Below, one piece after another: positions 47,501-58,023 of a stretch of 64,000 nt of DNA (position 1 is the stretch's first letter; every line of letters starts with the position of its first letter). The DNA lies in the NCBI RefSeq assembly GCF_037975245.1, contig NC_092563.1:30095960-30159959 (forward strand), read 5' to 3'. The notes under the pieces are model-generated. The model had not been told where the DNA came from and made no database searches. It worked only from the letters and a program-made list of their open reading frames with translations. This DNA comes from Apostichopus japonicus. Taxonomy: Eukaryota > Echinodermata > Holothuroidea > Aspidochirotida > Stichopodidae. The translations under genes and the position numbers were made by a program.

Positions 47501-50500
47501 AATATGTTAGGTACATGTCAGAGTCATTTGTGCCCTTGCGTGTGTGTAGTTTCAATAAGTGTAAAACAAACTGTAAGAATCTCATGCAACTCTTTCTTTC
47601 CATGTCACTTTTTCTTTGCAAATTATCTGTGTAGCATCATTTACTGCAAATTTTGACTGGTAGCTGAGTGCCTCTGCACCCTACTGTTTGATTGAAGCTA
47701 CAGATATGCACCTAATGTAATCTCTTCTATTCATCTGTCTGTTCTACCTAGGTCCTTTTCTAGATCTGCTTTTAAAACTAAGCAGGAATTTGACTGGTTC
47801 TTGTATGAAAGTGTAACGTTGAGTGTCAATAGACTGTAACTCCGCCGACACGATGCACTCCACTCTGATGAATGGCATTGCGACAACCTTTCTCCCTGCC
47901 TTCTAGTTTTATGGTTTAATGACTGTAACTTTGATGCTTCACGTAAAATCTGGTCGCTTAGCGATACATTGCGATGGCTCAAAACCGAGGCACTATGCTT
48001 AAGATTTCAAGAGCATTGAGATCCTAGCCCACTCGTAGCAGCAGTGGTGTACTTTCAAACTAATTGTTACATGAGGTATCATTGCAGACAGATAAACCCT
48101 CATGATGACATGTGTGGGTGCCTAGAGGTGTGAGAGCAAAGTCCTATATCGAGAATTGATGGTCTGCTTAGCATATAATTAAATGGATAAATTGGTCTTC
48201 TTAGCATAGTATTAGATGGATAAATTCACTGGGATTGTGGAAGTACTATGTGAAATACTGTTTAGTACTGCCACACAGACATATATGTACAATGTAGTAT
48301 TCAAATTGTGGTGTGGTGAGATTGGTGAGGGGATTGTGGAGACTAGGAAGCTTGTACCTAATGACCTATTTAAAGATCCCTCCCCCTCCACACCAAAGAG
48401 GAAAGTGTTCCTTTATTGCCACATGTATTGTGTTATAATGTAGTAGCAGTAACAGGCATTTAAATATTTTGTGAATATGTTAGTTCAGGTATATAACACC
48501 ACTTTCACAGCAGATAAACAGATTATTTTATACAAAACATTCTGGATAAACATTAATGTAATTGGTGTGACATCATCCTAACAAAAAACTGGAATATCAC
48601 AAATATTAATACAAGCTTACAAGTGGGACTTACTTATGGTACATTGAGAGAATAGAAGGATAGCTTGTTGACACAGAAATGGGTGGACTGGTGACAAAGT
48701 GTTCAAATGTTGCAATGTTGAGGAGAGGCAGTTAAGTAGCAATTTATTTCATTCCTCTGTTACCCTTCTGCTATACATACAAACTCTGATGTACCCTTGC
48801 ACACAACAAAGTCATACATACATTACACCAACACACACAAACAATGTTCTCTCAAATCCCATTAGCAAAGTCTTCAGATTTTATCATTGATTCAGAGATT
48901 TAATGATTTTTCTTTCCTTTTGTGTACATTGTAGTAATGCTTGGTAATATAAAGCAGGTCCATTACACAGTCAGTCCTTCAAACAACACATCTGTCTTCA
49001 GCGATAGTCATCCCTGGGAAAAAAGCTTTTGAATGGCTAACCTAGGCTAACAATGGATTATGTAATAGTCTTTGTCCTGACAGCATTAATCCCTTTTATA
49101 ACCTATTTTTAGTTGTCCACTGTGTGTCCATTGTGTGATTTGGAAGTGTCACAGCTAACAGATCATTAATATAACTGTTGCATAAAGCTAATGGGATTTT
49201 ATAAATGAAAGGTTAGTAACTGTGTGAGGGGAGAGTGAGATAAGAATACAAATAGCCTACACAATTATTGGAAGGTGGGAAAAGGATACAGGAATTAAAG
49301 GTATCCATGTACACATCCTTATAGGTATGCAGCATTATTATTTAAACAGGAAATGCAGCTGATCCTACTGTACTGAAAGAATTGTAGCATGAAGCATCAA
49401 TTACAGTATGAAAACAAGGACTTAGTCAAAGGCAGTCTATATCTTATAAAGCTAGTTAGTCAAAGGCAGATATCTTACAAAGCTAGTTAGTCAAAGGCAG
49501 ATATCTTACAAAGCTAGTTAGTCAAAGGAAGATATCTTACAAAGCTAGTTAGTCAAAGGCAGATATCTTACAAAGCTAGTTAGTCAAAGGAAGATATCTT
49601 AAAAAGCTAGTTAGTCAAAGGCAGATGTCTTACAAAGCTAGTTAGTCAAAGGCAGATATCTTAAAAAGCTAGTTAGTCAAAGGCAGATATCTTACAATGC
49701 TAGTTAGTCAAAGGCAGATATCTTACAAAGCTAGTTAGTCAAAGGAAGATATCTTACAAAGCTAGTTGGTCAAAGGCAGATATCTTACAAAGCTAGTTAA
49801 TCAAAGGCAGATATCTTACAAAGCTAGTCAGTTAAAGGCAGATATCTTTCAAAGCTAGTTCTAAGTTAAAAGCAGATATCTTACAAAGCTAGTTAGTCAA
49901 AGGCAGATATCTTACAAGCTAGTTAGTCAAAGGCAGATATCTTAAAAAGCTAGTTAGTCAAAGGAAGGTATATTACAAAGCTAGTTGGTCAAAGGCAGAT
50001 ATCTTACAAAGCTAGTTAGTCAAAGCCAGATATCTTACAAAGGTAGTTAGTCAAAGGCAGATATCTTACAGAGCTAGTTATTCAAAGGCAGATATATCTT
50101 ACAAAGCTAGCTAAGTCAAGGAAGGTATCTTACAAAGCTAGTTAGTTTAAGGCAGATATATCTTACAAAGCTAGTTAGTCAAAGCAGATATCTTACAAAG
50201 CTAGTTAGTCAAAAGCAGATATCTTACAAAGCTAGTTAGTCAATGGCAAATATCTTAAAAAGCTAGTTAGTCAAAGGAAGGTATATTACAAAGCTAGTTG
50301 GTCAAAGGCAGATATCTTACAAAGCTAGTTAGTCAAAGCCAGATATCTTACAAAGGTAGTTAGTCAAAGGCAGATATCTTACAGAGCTAGTTATTCAAAG
50401 GCAGATATATCTTACAAAGCTAGCTAAGTCAAGGAAGGTATCTTACAAAGCTAGTTAGTTTAAGGCAGATATATCTTACAAAGCTAGTTAGTCAAAGCAG

Positions 50501-53500
50501 ATATCTTACAAAGCTAGTTAGTCAAAAGCAGATATCTTACAAAGCTAGTTAGTCAATGGCAGATATCTTACAAAGCTAGTTAGTGAAAGGCAGATATCTT
50601 ACAAAGCTAGTTAGTCAAAGGCAGATATCTTACAAAGCTAGTTAGTCAAAGGCAGATATCTTACAAAGCTACAGTAGTTAGTCAAAGGCAGATATCTTAC
50701 AAAGCTAGTTAGTCAAAGGCAGATATCTTACAATGCTAGCTTAGTCAAAGGCAGATATCTTACAAAGCTAGTTAGTCAAAAGAATGGACCAGCAATTGAG
50801 GTATTATATGTGTGTTATTTATTCATGACAATTTATGTAGGGCCACCAACATTTCTGGGAGTATAGCTGATTTTGTTTTTCTTCATGAAAAAGAACCTGA
50901 AGTAAAAAAAGAAAAAGAAATGTGTTAATTATATTAAATGTTACAAAAAGAAATCAGGTCATTCTGTTTGAAATTTAGGAATTATCTAAATTGATTCATT
51001 AAGTCCTACCTCAGCTAACTTTGTTCTTAAAAAATTATTAAGAAGCAGCTTGATTATATATTATGTTTGTAATTTAAGTAATATCTTCTGCAAGGTAAAA
51101 AAAAAAAAAAACCCTTGAGCTAAATATATTGTTAGTTTCTTGCAATAATACCACAATTATAGATAATGTACTATAAGAAAAATGGTACTTATAGTTTGTA
51201 AGGAATATTAAAGTTTGGAATAACATAACTGTCATCCACAGATGAACCCAGGAGAGTCCAGTATGTAGACAGAAATACCGACAGAAGTTGTCGTTGTCAA
51301 AGGAAGTTAAGTGGGGAGAGGGGAGTAGTTAATATCTACTTTGAGTGGGAGTTGTCCCCTGATGAGACTTTTATTAGTGGATGTAAATACAATGAATGTA
51401 AATACAATACTTTGTAGGCTCCTTCTGTGGAAATTTGAATGTTGTTATTAAATGTCAGATAAATGACTATTCCACCTCACACACATATTCTCTCTGCTTT
51501 AAAATGTACCATCTTGAGTTTGGTACGTAGATTCTGGTAATTTTATCCAACCTTAATTCCCAGAACTAGAACCAAAATAAATTGGCATTTGATTCAGCAC
51601 CGACATCGATCATGGATCATATATTCACCAAACCAGAAAGTTATAATTAGAAAGAACCAGCAATTCTATCAAATTCTTAGAATTTTCCTTGCACAGACTC
51701 TTTTCAACTTTAGTATTTATCAGACCTGTGCAAAATCAAAATTTTGGAAATTTACCAAGGTTTGAAGACTTTATCTGAACAGCATTTGAGATGGATATTG
51801 AGCTAGTCTTAGTGGTCGAGTTAATGAATGACATCGTTTAATTGGATTTTTATGGCGCCTTTGATCAAAAGTTTACCTAACGTTGCAAGTCATTATAGGT
51901 GCTCTAAGTAAAGGTTACATTACAAATGGTGCACAAATCCATTGATAATTCAACATAGTGGATGTACAGTACTTTAGCAGGAAATTGTTGAGCTATTAGT
52001 ATAATATTAATAAGGCATTACATTATTCAGTGGAGAATAAGTGGGGATTTAATAAATCGATATTTACATGTTGAATGGCCAGGCAATGTAACAGTCAGTC
52101 ATGATTTGTGTTATGTGTGTACATGTACACATGTCACATGTATGTAACTAAATGTAATTGTGTTTCTCAAACATCGATCATAGAAAAACTATGATTCTCT
52201 TTAATACTTGTTAATTCATACTTAGTAAAGATTCCTAAGTCCTATTGGTCCATTCAGGTCAGCTGACCGTGGTTAATCCTGTGAGTAACGCACGGTAAAA
52301 TTACTGGGCATCACTTTAATAAATCTTTGGTTATATGTAACCAAAAATGTTCTGTTTTATGATTTTTCCCCCACACAAATGGTAGTGTATGAATATACAG
52401 GGTTAATCAATGGTCTAGTGTGCATTACTCACATGATCAATGCACTCCGGGTGTTAATGCTATCGATGGATGCACTCGGGCTCCGCCCTCGTGCATCGCT
52501 TGCATTATCCCCCGATCGTGCATTAATCCTATGAGTAACGCACGCTAGACCGTTGATTAACCCCTTATTTAACAGTATGCAGTTATCATTCTGGTGTTTA
52601 CAGTCTTATCTAGGTTGAAGCAAGATATGGTGTTTGTATTCCACATGCAGCTACAGAGAAATGTCTCATAACTACATGAAATTGTAAAAATGAACATAAA
52701 AAGGACATGTGCGAGTTTAGAGAAACTGTTAAACTTTTGATCAAAGTCAGTGGGAGGATCAGTATTGGCTTACTAAATGTCCTTTTTATAGTTTTTGTTG
52801 TATTCTATGAATACCAACTTTATTCCTATGTCACTAATTTTTCTTTGGCATGTACCCAGTTCCCCCTTCCTTGTACTTTCTACAACATGCTTGTATAAGC
52901 GGATCGTGCAGTCATGCAAAGATCTTATGTTTGGTTAGTCCACATTCCAATTATTGTATTTTTTTCCATTCCTTTTTTTGCTAGTAATGATGTCCAGGCT
53001 TTTCCGTCAAGCACCTCACTATTTAATTGGATTTGCTGTTTGACTTCTCCCCTTAGAAATGTTGAATTTTCTTTCAGCAAAATAATTTGGTTTTCAATTG
53101 AAATTAGTTTGGATAGACGGGAAGTTCTCAACCCAACCGTGAAAAAAAGGAGAAAAAAATCAATATCCTCTCATCTACTTTTGATTTGGAAAAACATGTT
53201 TTGCTTTAAGTTGGAGAAAATTTAATTTGAAGTGAAGCATGAATTTTCTTATCTTTAGTATTTCTTCTCTGAATATCCTTATGGAGTTTATGTCTGACTC
53301 TTGACTGAGGTATCTTATGTTGTGAGATCAGCATACAACTGGCATAAACCATATCCTTTGACATCATTTTGTTAGGCACCCTGTTAAAGGTACAGTACAG
53401 TAGAATGCTGAGGGGCTGCAGCATTCTGTAGCCAGGCTGCGCAGGAAAATGATCTTTTGTACTGTGTAGTTACACACTGATGTTCTGTAGAGATGATCTA

Positions 53501-56500
53501 TATTGTATGATATTGGTTCAACACATTGAGTGGATCAAACACTTGTTTGCTACATTGGTGGTAATACTTCCTCAAATTTACTTGACCACTAACTTTTGAA
53601 TTGTCTTGTTGCAATGCTAGTTATAAACACAATCTGTTTTGGTTCAGTGAGTTCTGTAGGTCTTATTTTCCCTGTCAACTAAACTGTTTTGCGTTACCAT
53701 GTTGGTACTATTTTCTATTGAAAGAATTTTGTCTAAACATTGGGACAAAACTGAAAAATGTGTGATTTGTAGATCATAACATTATATCAAGCACAAATGT
53801 AAGATTAATTATTAAATATTTCAAAATTGTCGCACCTTATTCCACATCATCGTTCCTGTATAATGAATTCTGTTAATAGAGAACAGCGAAGAAAATTTTC
53901 CCTCCCAAGAAATGTTTTTTGTGTTTGTCCATGGTGATCCTCCAGAGAGTTTTTAACCTTTTCCCTCCCTGCAAACTACATTTATTGGAGAAGAAATCAA
54001 GTGAAGAGACACTTGAGTTTATCCTTAGGGATACCAAGACTTGGAACCCTGAGCAATCGTAATGCTCATAGTACATGCCACATAGCTTGCATGAGTTTCA
54101 TAATAAGGTAAGAGCTGGCCTTAATAATAATAGTAGTAATAAGGAAGCCACTTAATGCAGTCTAATGCATTGCATAGATCTGCGTCATGTTCTTAAGAAT
54201 ATTTAGCTGTATATGCAGTACCCTGTCCTGTAATGTTAGAGATAAGGTGTAAGAGACATACTGCTTAATGAATGCTTCTCTGTGAACTTCTTAAATTATA
54301 CAGTTTACAGTACTATCTATTTGTATCTTTCCCAGCTCCCTCAGAAATAGTAAAGTATGTGGCACTAGATAAGGAAGCCACATACTGCTTGATGCATCTG
54401 TGTAACTTCTTACAAACAATTCTGAAATCTTTTAATATGTACCTGTCCTTCCTCGGAGTACTGTACTTATAATAGTGAAGCCACATACTGCCTAAAACAT
54501 CAGTACAAACTTCTTCAAAATATTCATGTATTTATAGCTGTTCCACTAATCTACCCCCCCCCCCCTCCAATAATTATGAAACTAGGTTGGACCATGCAGT
54601 ATCTTTACATAACACCTCTCTTCTAATAATTCCTGTTATTTTTTATACTGTTGGTTGTTTGTTTCTTCCGACTGAATTTTGTTCATAAACAATATCGGAA
54701 GAATTAGAACTTTTGATGTTGTTATTTTATTTATAAGGAATTTTTGTCAATATATGGGAGTAATACAGTCAAATGACTGGTCATGTGACTGGTCAGGTGG
54801 TAAGGGATAAGAGATTGTGCAAACGGCTGTAATATTTAGTATCATGTATACATTGATAACAATCTAACAAATAATCATGGAGTTAGAGCTACAGTATTAC
54901 TCCCTCATGCAAGCAACATGTTTTTAAATTTCACATTTTCCTTTGTGTAAAAACTTGATTTCAGTTGTCAACTTTATTTGATAAATTTACATCCCCAGGA
55001 TACTAGGAAATGGCACAGCCACAGACTATGTGATACAATCTTGGAAAGTTGCCTGGTCTAAAAAAAAATTAGTTTAAGTAATAATGATTAAATAGTAATA
55101 ATAAAAAATATATATATAGAAAAAAACACATACTGTACTTTGTTGTAGAGTGCAAAGTACTTTAAGTACATGGAGACAATGTACTTTATATGGATATTAA
55201 TCTACAAATGTTAGCCTACAATATTACAATGTACTGTGTGGTACGTGTGATAGCTGTAATGTTTATTGAAGTATCTTGCACACATTACTAGTTTAGTGTG
55301 CAGTTAAATGTTACTGATAAGGCTCTGTGGAGTCTCACAATTAAACACACCACTTCAACCGCCAGTACTAACTTATAATTTGCTAACAAAATAACCAATT
55401 AATTTGTTTTCTTGCTGCATTTTCATTCATCAGTATGTAAGTTGATTGCTTCAAGTTTCTTGAAGTGGGCAGGGGTGGCTTGGGTGAGGGCAGGGCAGGG
55501 GAGGAGAGGGGAGGGTGATGTTGAAGATGATTGCATGAACTTACTTTTCTCCTCTCATACGTGTCCCCAACACAGATTCCTGTCTACCTAAACTTTATGG
55601 TTGGAAAAATGAGGAATTTTATGGAATTATAGAGTTAGGAATACACAACCACGGCAAGAAGAAATAAAACACTACCTATTCAAAAAGCTCTGTAACAGTA
55701 GTCCTCCCCCAGCCCCTCCTTACCTTCCCACCCCTAAATAATAGAATTGTCTTTGAATTGATTTTGACAAAACACAGCAGTGCTGCATTTCTAAATTGTG
55801 AGAAATCATCATTAATATATGGTATTAAAAGGTAAATTTTATGTTTTCCGATGTCTGGAGATGGGGTACATGCTTATACTCATAGTTTCTATTGCTTTGC
55901 TCCTCAATTAATGTAAGAACAACTGATGAATGTCCAGTATTAAACAGTTGTTTTTGAATTTTTCAGATGTCTGGAGTTTGGGTGTGCTCTTGTTCATGTT
56001 GGTTTGCGGGGAACCTCCGTTTAACGAAACCAACGACAGCGAAACCTTGACAATGATTATGGATTGCAAGTACCACTTGCCAGAACATCTATCAGATGAA
56101 TGTAAAAGGTAAGAATCATTTACAGTCCTCATTGACTTCTCCCCCCACCCACCCCTCCCCCACCACCCCTTGCAAGTACCACATGCCAGAACATCTATCA
56201 GATGAATGCAAAAGGTAAGAATCATTAACAGTCCTCATTGACTTCTCCCCCCACCCACCCCTCCCCCACCACCCCTTGCAAGTACCACATGCCAGAACAT
56301 CTATCAGATGAATGTAAAAGGTAAGAATCATTAACAGTCCTCATTGACTTCTCCCCCCACCCACCCCTCCCCCCATTGCAAGTACCACTTGCCAGAACAT
56401 CTATCAGATGAATGCAAAAGGTAAGAATCATTAACAGTCCTCATTGACTTCTCCCCCCACCCACCCCTCCCCCACCACCCCTTGCAAGTACCACATGCCA

Positions 56501-58023
56501 GAACATCTATCAGATGAATGTAAAAGGTAAAAATCATTTACAGTCCTCATTGACTTCTCCCCCCATCCACCCCTCCCCCACCACCCCCTTGCAAGTACCA
56601 CATGCCAGAACATCTATCAGATGAATGTAAAAGGTAAGAATCATTAACAGTCCTCATTGACTTCTCCCCCCACCCACCCCTCCCCCACCACCCCTTGCAA
56701 GTACCACATGCCAGAACATCTATCAGATGAATGTAAAAGGTAAGAATCATTTACAGTCCTCATTGACTTCTCCCCCCACCCACCCCTCCCCCACCACCCC
56801 CTTGCAAGTACCACATGCCAGAACATCTATCAGATGAATGCAAAAGGTAAGAATCATTAACAGTCCTCATTGACTTCTCCCCCCACCCACCCCTCCCCCA
56901 CCACCCCTTGCAAGTACCACATGCCAGAACATCTATCAGATGAATGTAAAAGGTAAGAATCATTTACAGCCCTTAGTGACTTCTCCCCTCCCCACCCCCC
57001 CCCATTGCAAGTACCACATGCCGGAACATCCATTAGATGAATGTTCTGTAAAAGGTAAGAATCATTTAAAGCCCTCATTGACTTCTGCCCTCCCTCCCCC
57101 CGCCTCCCCCCCCATTGCAAGAACCACATGCCGGAACATCCATTAGATGAATGTTCTGTAAAAGGTAAGAATCAATTAAAGCCCTCATTGACTTCTGCCC
57201 TCTCTCCCCCACCCCCCCCCCCCCATTGCAAGTACCATGTGCCGGACCATCTATTAGATGAATGTAATTTAGGTAAGTATCAATTAAAGCCCTCATTGAC
57301 TTCTCCCCTCCCTCCCCCCCCCCCCCATTGCAAGTACCACATGCCAGAACATCTATCAGATGAATGTAAAAGGTAAGAATCATTTAAAGCCCTCAGTGAC
57401 TTCTCCCCTCCCTCCCCTGGCACCCCTCCTCCAAGGCTACCCCCACCCCAGGCTTACCTTTCTGTCATACTGTTGGTCCCTTGTACTATTCATCTCTGAC
57501 AACTTTGCTTTTAGTGCTTTTTTAGGGTTTTACTCCACTATTGTCTCTTGTTTTTGATTCCTACACATTCCGCACAAAGGCAAATGAACGATTGCTTCTC
57601 ATTATACTGTAGGTCTTGAACGATTGTACAAACATGGATGTATCGTTATGTAGCTAGAAGATCAATTATAATGAAACATTGTTTCTCCACCTGTTTGGTC
57701 TCTTTGAAGCATTTAAAATGTCTTTTAGATTGCCTATTGTAGCCTAAGCCTAATTCTGTACAGTAATCCCTGTTTGTTATCAGTAAAACCTCACGCTTCC
57801 CCTTTTTCACTCTCAGTCTGATAGCAAGAATGCTGGTGAAGGAACCGGCCCGGCGGCTCACCCTAAGTGATATCGAGAATGACCCATGGCTTTCACAGGC
57901 TCAAGATGACCACACATACGTAGAGCCATTCATCACACGAGAAGAAATCGGACCTCAACTCCACGATAATATCATAGACACGATGGTGAAGGGGGACGTC
58001 GCGGACAGACAGAAAATTGTGGA
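32406..58023 (+). CDS. SNRK: SNRK, SNF-related (AMPK-family) serine/threonine kinase, first four coding exons
   Basis: A kinase of the AMPK-related group activated by LKB1, with roles in metabolism and cell growth. Join: 32406-32529, 33911-34384, 55967-56108, 57817 to ~58023 (about 315 codons); all junctions are in phase. The sequence is nearly identical to human SNRK through the kinase domain: glycine loop LGRGHFAIV (25-33), catalytic Lys48 in [12 protein letters not shown] (140-147), DFG (161-163), activation-loop Thr176 in [13 protein letters not shown] (the LKB1 site), [15 protein letters not shown] and the [13 protein letters not shown] end. The last exon enters the UBA-like region ([10 protein letters not shown]). 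Human SNRK is 765 aa; the C-terminal ~60% lies beyond the window or in exons I could not see. No broken residue, so an active kinase is expected. Intron 3 carries the exon-end array described separately. Confidence 0.95.
32530..33910 (+). other. SNRK intron 1
   Basis: 1381 bp, A+T-rich, no repeat or nested gene recognised. Confidence 0.7.
33911..34384 (+). CDS. SNRK: SNRK exon 2: kinase core
   Basis: 474 nt, acceptor ATCTTTCAG, donor GTAAGT. It encodes VAVK, the [20 protein letters not shown] helix region, [25 protein letters not shown] and the activation loop to DAPAV. This is about half of the kinase domain in one exon. Confidence 0.96.
34385..39300 (+). other. SNRK intron 2, part 1
   Basis: No exon seen. 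A dispersed CTACCTGTCTCC repeat copy lies at 34569-34690 and a satellite-related fragment at 34740-34860. Degenerate tRNA-like SINE heads lie at 36460-36535 (GTTGGTAGAGTGCAAGG...) and 37520-37595 (B-box GGGTTCGAGCCCT). A short perfect palindrome of TATA/ACTGTA type lies near 36940-36965, and a 12-base G run near 37437. Confidence 0.5.
36460..36535 (+). repeat. Degenerate tRNA-derived SINE head
   Basis: A-box-like TAGCTATGTTGGTAGAGTGC, then AAGGTTTGTAACCCTGAGGT and a degenerate B-box CTGGCTCAATTTTC. Probable pol III-derived repeat relic. Confidence 0.45.
39305..39910. repeat. 86-bp tandem repeat in dimer order, about 7 copies
   Basis: Unit contains TGTAAGCTTCAATRAGGATG, CACAGTGATGCATATAT and AGGGATRAAAATGTCTGATACA. 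Two variants alternate: A (CAATGAGGATGCTATAGTACTAC) and B (CAATAAGGATGCTATTAGTAC), order A-B-A-B-A-B-A. The minus-strand ORFs here are by-products. Confidence 0.85.
39911..49430 (+). other. SNRK intron 2, part 2
   Basis: No exon seen. Dispersed-repeat copies (CTTACCTGTCTCC ... ACTGTGCGCCC) lie at 40610-40760, 45090-45250, 45430-45560 and part at 47300-47390. Many C runs (40690, 44890, 46783). The rest is A+T-rich unique intron; short ORFs show no recognisable family. Confidence 0.5.
40610..45560. repeat. Dispersed repeat family 'TTACCTGTCTCC ... TGTGCGCCC' (three copies here)
   Basis: Copies at 40610-40760, 45090-45250 and 45430-45560; further copies at 34569-34690 and inverted at 60865-60990. 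Shared order: CTCACTTACCTGTYTCC, a CTA-rich middle, TGGTAACnnTnnn, CACTGTGCGCCC and TTCTACCAYCC. About 150 bp, non-coding, class unknown (SINE or MITE). Confidence 0.6.
49430..50785. repeat. 31-bp tandem array, about 43 copies, in SNRK intron 2
   Basis: Unit AGCTAGTTAGTCAAAGGCAG + ATATCTTACAA. A ~313-bp block of ten diverged units at about 49940-50160 onward is repeated at about 50255-50470 (marked by GGAAGGTATATTAC and CAGATATATCTTAC), a second-level duplication. No spacers, so not CRISPR. Confidence 0.93.
50786..52254 (+). other. SNRK intron 2, part 3
   Basis: Unique A+T-rich intron sequence; nothing recognised. Confidence 0.5.
52395..52563. mobile_element. Palindromic MITE / foldback element, about 165 bp
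   Basis: GGGTTAATCAATGGTCTAGT at the left and ACTAGACC...GATTAACCCC-type inverse at the right (52525-52563), with GCATTACTCA / TGAGTAACGC and a central hairpin GATGCACTCGGGC-TCC-GCCCTCGTGCATC. Nearly the whole element folds back. A partial copy of its right arm lies at 52268-52300 (TTAATCCTGTGAGTAACGCA). Confidence 0.75.
52564..55966 (+). other. SNRK intron 2, part 4
   Basis: No exon seen until 55967. Weak ~95-bp repeats at 54140-54520 share 'AGGAAGCCACATACTGC' wording (three to four copies). C run near 54556; G-rich stretch at 55465-55520. Confidence 0.5.
55967..56108 (+). CDS. SNRK: SNRK exon 3: kinase C-lobe
   Basis: 142 nt, acceptor TTTTTCAG, donor GTAAGA. It encodes [20 protein letters not shown], then [20 protein letters not shown] and SDECK. 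Its last ~40 bases plus donor are the founder of the 12-copy tandem array that follows. Confidence 0.95.
56069..57425 (+). repeat. Tandem array of SNRK exon-3 end plus 5' splice site, 12 extra copies
   Basis: The founder is the last 40 nt of exon 3 (TGCAAGTACCACNTGCCAGA ... GATGAATGYAAAAG) with GTAAGA and the following ~65 nt ending in a C-rich pyrimidine tract. After the real donor (56109), copies end at donors starting 56215, 56321, 56421, 56527, 56634, 56740, 56847, 56953, 57055, 57165, 57273 and 57373 (period 100-110). All 12 keep GT; 11 keep GTAAG. The three at 57055, 57165 and 57273 are the most diverged. Minus-strand ORFs across the array are by-products. Confidence 0.95.
57426..57816 (+). 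other. SNRK intron 3, right part
   Basis: C-rich continuation, then unique sequence to the exon 4 acceptor. No repeat copy of the exon end after 57373. Confidence 0.6.
57817..58023 (+). CDS. SNRK: SNRK exon 4: end of kinase domain and start of UBA region
   Basis: Acceptor CACTCTCAG. It encodes [26 protein letters not shown] and, further on, [10 protein letters not shown]. The donor is either GTACGT at 58024 (gives E at the junction as in human) or GTAAAT at 58028; the first fits the family better. The next exon is not found in the remaining 6 kb. Confidence 0.88.

Noticed and set aside
49430-50785. Regular 31-bp repeats, CRISPR-like at first glance
   Set aside because: Units are directly adjacent with no unique spacers, in an intron of an animal gene.
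56160-57380. Certain call of functional 38-nt micro-exons
   Set aside because: The acceptor would be GCAAG, a weak AAG-type site, and inclusion shifts frame; kept as a testable hypothesis only.
56100-57383. Long minus-strand ORFs with repeated [16 protein letters not shown] peptide
   Set aside because: They are the complement of the SNRK exon-end array and its C-rich linker, not a protein family.
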